The position numbers and the translations under genes are program-made. Under the pieces are notes generated by a model that did no database searches, was not told the origin of the DNA, and worked only from the letters and a program-made list of their open reading frames with translations. Of a DNA stretch of 64,000 nucleotides, positions 53,073 to 61,701 are shown piece by piece. How positions within the stretch are numbered: the first letter of the stretch is position 1; each line of letters opens with the position of its first letter. Where the stretch lies: contig NZ_CP032869.1 in NCBI RefSeq assembly GCF_003576455.2, forward strand, positions 4,836,001-4,900,000, in the 5' to 3' direction. Source of the stretch: Mucilaginibacter celer. Lineage in GTDB: Bacteria > Bacteroidota > Bacteroidia > Sphingobacteriales > Sphingobacteriaceae.

Positions 53073-53393
53073 TTAAACTTTCGGAGGATTCCAGCAGGTG
53101 TTGGCGTAGCCGGATAAGTTGCCTATTAAATACGGCAGGGCTATTTTGTTATCAACAGTAATAGCCTGCGCCTCTACCTTAACTGGTTCGGTTTTTAAAA
53201 AGCAGCAATTATTGCATGATAGCATGGTTGCACACATACCTCCATCACAGCCTTTTGATGTACCATGATGCTTTTGCGGCATGTTGGCCATTTTATGGCA
53301 GCAATTTTTCATGTTCATAGTTTGCTCGGCTTTTCCAGGTATGGTGGAAATGAGCAGCATGCATATGAGTATGAAAAAGGAAATTGCTTTCAT
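53073..53393 (-). CDS. Cys/His/Met-rich exported miniprotein (106 residues)
   Basis: Has a signal peptide (FFILICMLLISTIPGKA) and a mature part with NCCHKMANMPQKHHG, CDGGMC and NNCC clusters. The mix of Cys, His and Met suggests copper or other soft-metal binding. I do not recognise a family. It lies upstream of the 65-residue gene on the same strand. Confidence 0.65.
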   Translation of the reverse strand: MKAISFFILICMLLISTIPGKAEQTMNMKNCCHKMANMPQKHHGTSKGCDGGMCATMLSCNNCCFLKTEPVKVEAQAITVDNKIALPYLIGNLSGYANTCWNPPKV

Positions 53394-53478
53394 TGCCAGT
53401 AAGAACGGAACGTTTATGAGAATAGTATAGGCAATAAGAAAAATAAGAAATAGGTATGCATATAGTTTGTAAGCCCTG

Positions 53479-53560
53479 CGTCATTGCGAGGAACGAAGCA
53501 ATCGCGAACTATACAAGGCGGACCTGCCTCCGTGCGATTGCTTCGTTCCTCGCAATGACG
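53479..53560. repeat. 82-bp palindrome, family B copy 2
   Basis: Perfect 27-base arms around a 28-base spacer. The first 36 bases are identical to copy 1 at 31396-31477. Confidence 0.85.
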
Positions 53561-53569
53561 TTGGGGGAT

Positions 53570-53618
53570 AAAAAGTAAACAGCCTCCCGATCTTCATTCG
53601 GGAGGCTGTTTACTTTTT
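53570..53618. terminator. Strong terminator after the M1 peptidase gene
   Basis: A perfect 21-bp stem (53570-53590 with 53598-53618) with a 7-base loop and T/A-runs on both flanks. It ends transcription of the M1 peptidase gene on the minus strand and sits at the 5' side of the palindrome. Confidence 0.9.
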
Positions 53619-53626
53619 ATAAAATC

Positions 53627-55966
53627 TTACTGTCCACCTTTCCTTGCTTCCTGCATCGGATTAGCGCCTGAAGTCGCGCCTCTTGGCAGGGTTTGTTGCT
53701 TAAACAATTCAAACCTTGATGGGGCATATTCTCTTGGCCAGCTGTTGTTGCTTTCGTCAATATCGGCGGTTTCGCGGTATGGGTCGAGTTTGATGCTCTT
53801 TACCTCCTTGCTTTTCGCGAAAACCTTGGTTATTTTATTTTCGTTTTTACGCCAGATGTAGGCCGAGATTTTCTCTTGTTCTTTGGTGCCATCGGCGTAA
53901 GTCCACTCAATAAGCAGCGGGGTTACCAGGCCGCCTTTGTTAGTGAAGCTTACTTCGTAAAAATAGTTTTTGCTATCATACAGTTTCTTTTCGGCAGGGC
54001 TCAGGGCGTTGTACATGGCCTGGTAGCTTTGGGTAGTTGCCGGAGTGGCGGCAAAACGGTCCCATTTGCTGTAAAAATCCTGCAGGGCGGTATCGGCCTC
54101 AACCGCGAAACGGGTACCGGCTTCTTTGTTACGGGTGGTGCTGATGTTTTCGAGGTTGCGATCAAACTGCGCACGGTCGGCATCGGCTTCCAACGCCGGG
54201 TTTTTGGTGTTGAGACGGTAGTATTTCACGCTATCGATAGATACATCAACCGGATCAGTTCCGTAAAACCATCCTCTCCAAAACCAATCCAAATCAACAG
54301 CCGATGCATCTTCCATGGTGCGGAAAAAGTCGGCAGGGGTTGGGTGTTTAAAGGCCCAGCGGTGCGCGTAGGTTTTAAATGCGTAATCGAACAGCTCGCG
54401 ACCCATTACAGTTTCGCGCAATACGTTAAGCGCTGTAGCCGGTTTGGCGTAAGCGTTGGGGCCAAACATTACAATGTTTTCAGAGTTGGTCATGATAGGC
54501 TCCAGCATATCCTTCGGCATCTTCATGTAATCAACTATTTTATACGCCGGACCGCGCTGCGATGGATAACGGCTATCCCACTCCTGCTCGGCCATGTATT
54601 GGCAAAAGGTGTTCAGGCCTTCGTCCATCCAGGTCCACTGGCGCTCGTCGGAGTTTACGATCATCGGGAAAAAGTTGTGACCAACCTCGTGGATAATTAC
54701 ACCGATCATGCCATTTTTGGTAGCCTCGCTGTAAGTGCCATCCTTTTCGGCACGACCATAGTTAAAGCAGATCATCGGGTATTCCATACCGTTTGATGCC
54801 TCAACCGAAATAGCTACCGGGTAAGGATAAGGGAATGTATGCTTTGAATAAGTTTTAAGCGTATGCGCGACAACCTTGGTAGAATACTTGCGGTAAAGCG
54901 GATAGGCCTCCGGACCGTAGTACGACATCGCCATCACTTTTTTACCACCATCAATCTGTGTGCTCATGGCATCCCAAACAATACGGCGAGATGATACCCA
55001 TGCAAAATCGCGCACGTTTTCGGCATGGAAAGTCCAGGTTTTGCGGGCAGTGCTGTGTTTTTTCATTGCATCCTTAACCTCATCCAGCGTTACAACCTCG
55101 GTAGGTTGCGAGGCCGATTGCGCGGCCGTCCAGCGTTTAAACTGTGCCGGGGTAAGGGTTTGGGCGTAGTTTGAGCATTGGCCGGTACCACCAACTACGT
55201 GATCGGCAGGTACGTTCATGCTTACTTTATAATCGCCAAAAGTTAAGGCAAACTCACCACGACCAATAAACTGCTTGTTTTGCCATCCCTGAAAATCGCT
55301 GTAAACAGCCATCCTTGGATACCATTGCGTCATGGTGTACAGGTAGTTATCATCCTCCGGGAAATACTCGTAACCGCCACGGCCACCAATGGTTAAACGA
55401 TCGGAGATGTTATACCACCAGTTTATTTTAAATTTAAACTTAGCGCCGGGTGCCAGCGTTGTTGGCAACTCAATGCGCATCATGGTTTGGTTAATAGTAT
55501 AGGTAAGGTTATTACCCGCGCCATCTTTTACGCTTACAATATGGTTACCCAAATCCAGATTATGGCCCATAATAGCCTGAATTTGGCGGATGCTCATTTT
55601 GCTTTGCATTTTGCTTTCGTCAAACCTGGCGCTCTCGGCATCTTTTTTATGCTCGTTCTCATCCAGCTGAAGCCACAGGTAAGTAAGCGGATCAGGCGAG
55701 TTGTTGGTGTAAGTAATGGTTTCAACACCATCTAAACGCTGCTTGTTATCATCAAGCGTGGCGCTGATATCGTAATCGGCCTTTTGCTGCCAGTACTTCG
55801 GCCCTGGAGCGCCTGATGCCGTACGATACTCGTTAGGGGTTGACACCATAGTGCCTAACTGCTCAAACTTATTACCGTGGTTTGAGCCAGGGTTGTTATT
55901 GTACTGCGCCCAGGCCGATGAGGCCATGATGCAGCAAGAAAGCAAAGCGGGGTAAGATTTATTCAT
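53627..55966 (-). CDS. Exported M1-family metallopeptidase
   Basis: A 779-residue peptidase with a signal peptide (LSCCIMASSAWAQ). The zinc motif HEVGH, followed by the downstream Glu in WMDEGLNTF (HExxH-18-E), marks family M1. The N-terminal beta domain (YDISATLDDNKQRLDGVETITYTN) and the C-terminal helical domain are typical. Likely an aminopeptidase of the periplasm or surface. The next gene on this strand, upstream, is HupE/UreJ, whose stop overlaps its start by 4 bases. Confidence 0.92.
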   Translation of the reverse strand: MNKSYPALLSCCIMASSAWAQYNNNPGSNHGNKFEQLGTMVSTPNEYRTASGAPGPKYWQQKADYDISATLDDNKQRLDGVETITYTNNSPDPLTYLWLQLDENEHKKDAESARFDESKMQSKMSIRQIQAIMGHNLDLGNHIVSVKDGAGNNLTYTINQTMMRIELPTTLAPGAKFKFKINWWYNISDRLTIGGRGGYEYFPEDDNYLYTMTQWYPRMAVYSDFQGWQNKQFIGRGEFALTFGDYKVSMNVPADHVVGGTGQCSNYAQTLTPAQFKRWTAAQSASQPTEVVTLDEVKDAMKKHSTARKTWTFHAENVRDFAWVSSRRIVWDAMSTQIDGGKKVMAMSYYGPEAYPLYRKYSTKVVAHTLKTYSKHTFPYPYPVAISVEASNGMEYPMICFNYGRAEKDGTYSEATKNGMIGVIIHEVGHNFFPMIVNSDERQWTWMDEGLNTFCQYMAEQEWDSRYPSQRGPAYKIVDYMKMPKDMLEPIMTNSENIVMFGPNAYAKPATALNVLRETVMGRELFDYAFKTYAHRWAFKHPTPADFFRTMEDASAVDLDWFWRGWFYGTDPVDVSIDSVKYYRLNTKNPALEADADRAQFDRNLENISTTRNKEAGTRFAVEADTALQDFYSKWDRFAATPATTQSYQAMYNALSPAEKKLYDSKNYFYEVSFTNKGGLVTPLLIEWTYADGTKEQEKISAYIWRKNENKITKVFAKSKEVKSIKLDPYRETADIDESNNSWPREYAPSRFELFKQQTLPRGATSGANPMQEARKGGQ

Positions 55967-56553
55967 CTGAATTTTATTAATACAAACCTTTCAATACACA
56001 TTATAAAAGCAATTCCAAATATAGCCGAGGAAAGGAACATTGTCCAATCGCGGTGGGCCATCCGGGTAAACCGGATGAGTAAATACGATATAAGTAACGC
56101 AGATATTACAATTAACACCTGCCCAAACTCCAGCCCAATGTTAAAAGCAAACAGTTGCGCGGCTATATTGGTGCTGGTACCCAGTAAGCTTTTCAGGTAG
56201 TTTGAAAAGCCCATGCCATGGATCAGCCCAAAAAATAAAGCAAGGCTATAGTTAAGCCGCATGGTGGTGTTGGTACGTTTTTTATTGAGGATGTTCGCCA
56301 AACTGGTAAAGACAATAGTAACCGGGATCAGGAATTCGATGAGTGACGTATTGATATGCACAATATTTAAAACGCTTAATGCCAGCGTTATAGAGTGCCC
56401 CACGGTAAAGGCCGTGACCAGAATGAGCACCTTACGCCAGTCGGCAAGTAAATACGTGCCGCACAGAACGGTAACAAACAAAATATGGTCGTACCCCTCC
56501 CAATTGCAAATGTGCTGCCAGCCCAGCTGGAAGTACAATGAAAAGTCAGTCAT
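55963..56553 (-). CDS. HupE/UreJ-family membrane protein
   Basis: A 196-residue multi-pass protein with the signature QHICNWEGYDHILFV and about six hydrophobic segments. HupE and UreJ proteins have nickel or hydrogenase/urease links, but no such genes are here. Its stop overlaps the M1 peptidase start by 4 bases, which suggests translational coupling. It is divergent from the DUF6702 gene. Confidence 0.88.
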   Translation of the reverse strand: MTDFSLYFQLGWQHICNWEGYDHILFVTVLCGTYLLADWRKVLILVTAFTVGHSITLALSVLNIVHINTSLIEFLIPVTIVFTSLANILNKKRTNTTMRLNYSLALFFGLIHGMGFSNYLKSLLGTSTNIAAQLFAFNIGLEFGQVLIVISALLISYLLIRFTRMAHRDWTMFLSSAIFGIAFIMCIERFVLIKFR

Positions 56554-56620
56554 CAGTTAAATTAGCGATTGCCAATAAAAATAGCGTTTTTTGTAGATAA
56601 TACAATCATCCAACGCAATT

Positions 56621-57100
56621 ATGTTGCAATTACTTCTCATTAGCTGGCTCAGCATCTTTCACCCTTTTTATGTAAGCGTTACCGAAATTAACCACAACGC
56701 CAAAAACCAAAGCCTTGAAGTAAGCTGCCGCATTTTTTATGATGACCTGGAGCACACCATCGAAAAGCAATACCACACCCAAATTGACATTGTTCACCCA
56801 AAAGATAAAGCCAAAGTTGGCCAGCTGATTAACGATTATATCAAAAAGCACCTCACTATTAAGGCCGATGGTAAGCCGGTGGTTCTAAACTTTATAGGCT
56901 ACGAGGTGCAGGAAGATGCCGCCTGGAGTTACTTTGAGGTGAAGGGCATTACCGGTAAACCTAAAAAGTTTGAGGTGCATGACGATCTGTTGTATACCGA
57001 GCACCCGGAGCAGATTAATATGATGCATATTGCCGTGGGTGGCGAGCGGAAGAGTACTAAGCTGGATAATCCGGATAGTGACGCGGTGGTGTTATTTTGA
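56621..57100 (+). CDS. DUF6702 protein, exported
   Basis: A 159-residue protein with a short signal-like N-terminus (LLLISWLSIFHPFYV). The pattern EVSCRIFYDDLEHTIEKQ and IKADGKPVVLNFIGYEVQEDAAWSYFEV marks DUF6702. It often lies beside a HupE-like and an M1 peptidase gene in this phylum, as here. Function unknown. Confidence 0.8.
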   Translation: MLQLLLISWLSIFHPFYVSVTEINHNAKNQSLEVSCRIFYDDLEHTIEKQYHTQIDIVHPKDKAKVGQLINDYIKKHLTIKADGKPVVLNFIGYEVQEDAAWSYFEVKGITGKPKKFEVHDDLLYTEHPEQINMMHIAVGGERKSTKLDNPDSDAVVLF

Positions 57101-57117
57101 GAGATAGAATAAATAAA

Positions 57118-57176
57118 GAGCGGGGAATTGTGCGATTCCCTCCCACCGGGAGGGTGTAGGGAGGGGTTTCTTCGCC
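57118..57176. repeat. Family E G/C-run repeat, copy 2
   Basis: The unit GATTCCCTCCCACCGGGAGG and GTGTAGGGAGGGGTTTC is the reverse complement of the right part of 41661-41797. Confidence 0.7.
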
Positions 57177-57185
57177 ATACAATCT

Positions 57186-57295
57186 TCTTGCGCTCGTTTA
57201 CAACGAGCGCTTAACGTGGCGCTGCGATTGTATCGCGCGCCCGTGCGTTAGAAACGCAAACCCATTTTAAGCACTCGATGCAATCGAGCGCAAGA
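57186..57295. repeat. Inverted TCTTGCGCTCG arms upstream of GH2
   Basis: The word TCTTGCGCTCG at 57186-57196 returns inverted at 57285-57295. Each arm contains or adjoins a smaller palindrome (CGCTCGTTTACAACGAGCG and CTCGATGCAATCGAG). It fills the GH2 upstream gap together with family E. Confidence 0.65.
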
Positions 57296-57387
57296 CTTTG
57301 GAGTTACATCCGTGCATTAATTCCTTTCCAAAAACAAAATCCCAACAATATTTCCTAATTTAGTGTACAAAACACAATTAATACATT

Positions 57388-59811
57388 ATGTCCATATTCC
57401 CAAACATCCGCGGTAAGGCTTTACTGCTGATGGCACTTATGGCAGGCAGCCAGGCCTTTGCCCAGCAACCGCGCCAAAAACTCGATTTTGATAAAGGCTG
57501 GCACTTCAACCTCGGTGCGGTTGAAGGCGGCGAAAAGCCATCGCTTAATGACAGCAAATGGCGCACGCTCAACCTCCCGCACGATTGGAGCATTGAAGGC
57601 AAATTTGCCAAAGATAACCCTGCTACTCCCGAAGGAGGCGCTTTACCCGGCGGCATTGGCTGGTATCGCAAAACATTCACCGTTCCGGCGGCGTCAAAGG
57701 GCAAATTGGTTTATATCGATTTTGATGGTGTTTATCAAAAAAGTGATGTTTGGGTGAACGGACACCATTTAGGTTTCAGGCCTAATGGATATATCTCGTT
57801 CAGATACGAGCTTACGCCCTACTTAAACTTCGGCGGTAAAAATACCATCGCGGTTAAGGTTGATAACTCGGTGCAGCCAAATTCGCGCTGGTATTCGGGT
57901 TCGGGTATCTATCGGCATGTTTGGTTGGAAACTACCAATAAAACCGCTATAAATGAGTGGGGTACCTATGTAACTACTACTGATGTAAGCGAAGCATCGG
58001 CCTACATAAATATCAATACTTCTGTAAAAGTTGCTGATGGCGATCTGTCCGGCATCTCTGTAACAACAACTATTTACAATGCCGATGGTAAAAGCGTAGC
58101 CGCTGGCGGCAGCATACACGCCCAAACAGGTTCAAAAACTGGAGATATTGAGTTCTCAAATCATGGAAAACTCAATCACCCTATTTTATGGAGTGTAGAT
58201 AACCCTTACCTGTACAAAGCGGTTACGCGGGTAATTAAAAACAAAGTAGTACTTGATGAGTACACAACCCCGTTCGGTATTCGTTATTTCGATTTTGATG
58301 CCGATAAAGGTTTCAGCCTTAATGGCAAAGCCATGAAAATTTTAGGTGTTTGCGATCACCATGATCTGGGTAGCCTCGGCGCCGTAGTTAACACCCGCGC
58401 TCTGGAACGCCAGCTGCAAATGCTTAAAGAAATGGGCTGTAACGGTATCCGTACTTCGCATAACCCACCGGCTCCTGAACTGCTTGACCTTTGCGATAAA
58501 ATGGGCTTCATTGTAATGGACGAAGCTTTTGATTGCTGGGAATGGAAAAAAGCCACTTACGATTATCACCTGTTTTTTAAAGAATGGCATAAACGCGACC
58601 TGGAAGATCAAATTAAACGCGACCGTAACCACCCAAGCGTAATGATCTGGAGTATCGGTAACGAAATCCCTCAACAGGGCGATACCTCGGCCTACCGCAT
58701 AGCACCAGAGCTGGCAGGCATAGTTCACAGCCTTGACAAAACCCGCCCTATCACCACGGCTAATGATCGCCCGGATACCACCAACAAAATTGTAAAATCG
58801 GGAGCTATCGATTTGATAGGTTACAACTATCACGAATATGATTACGCTAAATTTCATGATCGTTACCCCGGCAAAAAATTCATCGCTACAGAAACAACTT
58901 CGGGGTTGGAAACACGCGGTTATTACGAGATGCCATCAGATAGCATCCGTGTTTGGCCTACCAGCTGGGATAAACCGTTTGTGCGTGAGGGCAACAATGT
59001 ATCGGCCTACGACAATACCCGACCACCATGGGGCTCGACCCACGAGATGACCTGGAAAATCATGAAGAAATATGATTTCCTGTCGGGTATGTACATCTGG
59101 ACAGGCTTTGATTACCTTGGCGAACCTACCCCTTACTCATGGCCGTCGCGCAGTTCATACTTTGGTATTATTGATCTGGCGGGCTTCCCTAAAGATGTTT
59201 ACTACATGTACCAAAGCGAGTGGACCAAAAAGGATGTGCTCCACATTTTCCCGCACTGGAACTGGCAACCGGGCAAAATGATTGATATCTGGGCGTACTA
59301 TAATAATGCCGATGAGGTTGAACTTTACCTTAATGGCAAATCGGTAGGCATCAAAAAGAAAACAGGCGACGACCTGCATGTAATGTGGCGCTTAAAATTT
59401 GAGCCGGGAACGTTAAAAGCAGTCTCACGCAAAAACGGCAAAGTGGTCTTAACCCGCGAGATACACACAGCCGGTGCGCCTGCGAAAATTCAACTTATTG
59501 CAGATAGATCATCAATTAAAGCTGATGGTAAAGACCTCTCGTTTGTAACCGTAAAGATCATGGATAAAGACGGTAACGTAGTACCTGATGCCGATAACAA
59601 GGTAAACTTTAAAATTACCGGCGAAGGTTTTATTGCCGGTGTTGATAACGGCGACCCGGTAAATCATGATTCGTTTAAAGTGAATTACCGTAAAGCATTC
59701 CACGGTTTGGCGCTGGCCATTGTGCAGGCAAAAGAAAAAGCCGGGAACATTACACTTACAGCTTCGGCCGACGGGTTGAATGGCGCCTCGTTGGTTATTA
59801 AAAGCAAATAA
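57388..59811 (+). CDS. Secreted glycoside hydrolase family 2 enzyme
   Basis: An 807-residue GH2 enzyme, probably a beta-galactosidase. A signal peptide (ALLLMALMAGSQAFAQ) is followed by the sugar-binding domain (LPHDWSIEGKFAKDNP), immunoglobulin-like domain and TIM barrel. The acid/base is Glu426 in WSIGNEIPQQG and the nucleophile is Glu502 in IATETTSG. The C-terminal part has the GH2 C-domain pattern (YYNNADEVELYLNGKSVG) and a Big/invasin-like domain near the end. The 3' flank leads into an IS-like unit. Confidence 0.93.
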   Translation: MSIFPNIRGKALLLMALMAGSQAFAQQPRQKLDFDKGWHFNLGAVEGGEKPSLNDSKWRTLNLPHDWSIEGKFAKDNPATPEGGALPGGIGWYRKTFTVPAASKGKLVYIDFDGVYQKSDVWVNGHHLGFRPNGYISFRYELTPYLNFGGKNTIAVKVDNSVQPNSRWYSGSGIYRHVWLETTNKTAINEWGTYVTTTDVSEASAYININTSVKVADGDLSGISVTTTIYNADGKSVAAGGSIHAQTGSKTGDIEFSNHGKLNHPILWSVDNPYLYKAVTRVIKNKVVLDEYTTPFGIRYFDFDADKGFSLNGKAMKILGVCDHHDLGSLGAVVNTRALERQLQMLKEMGCNGIRTSHNPPAPELLDLCDKMGFIVMDEAFDCWEWKKATYDYHLFFKEWHKRDLEDQIKRDRNHPSVMIWSIGNEIPQQGDTSAYRIAPELAGIVHSLDKTRPITTANDRPDTTNKIVKSGAIDLIGYNYHEYDYAKFHDRYPGKKFIATETTSGLETRGYYEMPSDSIRVWPTSWDKPFVREGNNVSAYDNTRPPWGSTHEMTWKIMKKYDFLSGMYIWTGFDYLGEPTPYSWPSRSSYFGIIDLAGFPKDVYYMYQSEWTKKDVLHIFPHWNWQPGKMIDIWAYYNNADEVELYLNGKSVGIKKKTGDDLHVMWRLKFEPGTLKAVSRKNGKVVLTREIHTAGAPAKIQLIADRSSIKADGKDLSFVTVKIMDKDGNVVPDADNKVNFKITGEGFIAGVDNGDPVNHDSFKVNYRKAFHGLALAIVQAKEKAGNITLTASADGLNGASLVIKSK

Positions 59812-59858
59812 AATTTTACAGCGCGAGGTTGCATTCTCCAACATCGCTTCATTTATAA

Positions 59859-61539
59859 CCCCTCTCTGCGTAAACGTGGTTGTTGCACAACTAAGGGGTG
59901 ATAATATAGTTCTTTGAAATATTGATTAAAACGCTGTTTTTAAGTAAATTGAGGCATGCAAGGCAAGAAAATCCAACAGGAAAGTTTGTTCATACAATTT
60001 CAGCTTTCCGATCATGTTCCGGTTGATAATTTTTACCGTCGGTTAAAAAAAACACTTGATTTGGATTTTCTATACCAGTCTACCTTAAAATATTACGGTA
60101 AGGAAGGCCAGAAAAGTATCGATCCTGTAGTGTTTATGAAACTGATGCTTGTCGGTTACCTGGAAAACATCAACAGCGACCGCCGGATTATCAGTTCGTC
60201 CGGCATGCGGATGGATATTCTGTATTTTCTCGGTTATGATCTTGGTCAGGAATTACCATGGCACTCTACCTTAAGCCGTACCCGCAAGCTTTTTGGAGAA
60301 GAAACCTTCCTTGAATTATTTAAGCAGGTATTAAAACTTTGCATTAATAAAGGCATGATCAGCGGAAAACGACAGGCTGTGGATAGCGCCTTGATACCTG
60401 CAAATGCGGCTAAACACAGTATGGTAGAACGGATAGTGATGGAAGATGCTTCTGTTTTTAGCCGGGAATTGAATGATAACATCGAGCATGAAGCAGCAGA
60501 GCCGAATGAGTCGAAAGATCCTAAAGACAATAATGATAAGGGGAGCAAGGAAAAAAAGGTGGCCCCCACAAATCAAACCCACTACAGCCCATCAGATCCC
60601 GATGCCCGTTTAACCACCAAGCCAGGTAAGCCGATGAGATTGTATTACAGGGCACAAATGGCAGTAGATACCGCCTGTCATGTAATCACCTATATACAAG
60701 CCTTCAAAGGGAATGAAGCTGATAACAGTTCTTTACCTGTAATTCTTCCCCGGCTCACAGGTAATATGGCTGAAAATAACATCCATGTCGAAGAAATCCT
60801 GGCAGATACCGGTTACAGCAGTGGTAAAGCTATAAGGGCATTAACCGCTAATGGCCTCAAAGGATATATTCCAGCCCCCGGAACTTATAAATCTTCCAGG
60901 GAAGACGAAGGGTTTATTTATGATGATAACTACGACCGGTATGTTTGCATAATGGGCGTTCATCTGCCTTTTAAGCGAATCGAGAAGGCTTACGAAGAAC
61001 CAACTGTATTCAAGAAAATCTATGAGTCGAGTATCAGCGATTGCAAAAACTGTCCATGCAGAGATATCTGTGCTAATAAAAAAGGCTTTAAAAAGCTGGT
61101 CGATTCTGCCGATAAACCGCTTTATGAATACATGCAACGGCGGGTAGAAAGCCTCAAAGGCAAACTGATGATGGCACTTCGGTCCAGTACGGTCGAACCG
61201 GTATTCGGTTCTTTGATTAATTACACAGCCCTGGACCGGATTAATACCAAAGGACTTAAACAGGCTAATAAGTGTATGCTTATGTCCGCAGCTGCCTATA
61301 ATATCAAAAAACTGCTCAAATATAAAACCCGGCCATTAACACCTGCTCCTACATCTGCTATCGGAGGCCTTAAAGATGCTTTTAACTGGTTATACGCGCA
61401 AGTTATATGGCCAAAAAGAAATATGATGGAATCTTATCATTATCGTTTTAATCAATACTTCAAAGAACGAAATTTCAATATCAATACTGTGCTCTCCTTT
61501 TCAATCGTTGCGCAACAATCACGTAAACGCAAAGAGGGG
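59859..61539 (+). mobile_element. IS1182-like insertion sequence 2, ends approximate
   Basis: Imperfect 33-bp inverted repeats match at 28 of 33 positions: 59859-59891 and 61507-61539. The transposase frame runs past the right repeat. No clear target duplication is seen. The repeat's right part (CGCAAAGAGGGG) recurs once more at 61570-61583, so the true right end could differ. Confidence 0.7.
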
Positions 61540-61608
61540 TTTTCTTTTTATTACCAATTTTCGGCGCAGGCGCAAAGAGGGGGTATAAGCAAAGCGCAGT
61601 TGACATGA
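59956..61608 (+). CDS. IS1182-like transposase 2
   Basis: A 550-residue transposase of the same broad group as the first, but from a different lineage. FLYQSTLKYYGKEGQKSIDPVVFMKLMLVGYLENI is the N-terminal domain. SALIPANAAKHS, MAVDTACHVITYIQAFKGNEADNSSL and ILADTGYSSGKAI lie in the catalytic region, with CxxCxxxC near residue 365. The last ~23 residues lie beyond the right inverted repeat. The frame is intact. Confidence 0.9.
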   Translation: MQGKKIQQESLFIQFQLSDHVPVDNFYRRLKKTLDLDFLYQSTLKYYGKEGQKSIDPVVFMKLMLVGYLENINSDRRIISSSGMRMDILYFLGYDLGQELPWHSTLSRTRKLFGEETFLELFKQVLKLCINKGMISGKRQAVDSALIPANAAKHSMVERIVMEDASVFSRELNDNIEHEAAEPNESKDPKDNNDKGSKEKKVAPTNQTHYSPSDPDARLTTKPGKPMRLYYRAQMAVDTACHVITYIQAFKGNEADNSSLPVILPRLTGNMAENNIHVEEILADTGYSSGKAIRALTANGLKGYIPAPGTYKSSREDEGFIYDDNYDRYVCIMGVHLPFKRIEKAYEEPTVFKKIYESSISDCKNCPCRDICANKKGFKKLVDSADKPLYEYMQRRVESLKGKLMMALRSSTVEPVFGSLINYTALDRINTKGLKQANKCMLMSAAAYNIKKLLKYKTRPLTPAPTSAIGGLKDAFNWLYAQVIWPKRNMMESYHYRFNQYFKERNFNINTVLSFSIVAQQSRKRKEGFSFYYQFSAQAQRGGISKAQLT

Positions 61609-61676
61609 ATATCTTTTGAGACAAGCTTATTACATTAAGTTTATGTTAACTCCTGCTTCGCTGATAAAACGATTTG

Positions 61677-61684
61677 TAATTTTG
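61677..61684 (+). promoter_or_regulatory. Candidate -7 box (TAATTTTG)
   Basis: Matches TAnnTTTG and ends 17 bases before the start of the YncE/phosphoesterase gene. It lies after the IS, so it may have been preserved or brought in by insertion. Confidence 0.4.
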
Positions 61685-61701
61685 ACTAAAATCGTTTTCG
61701 T

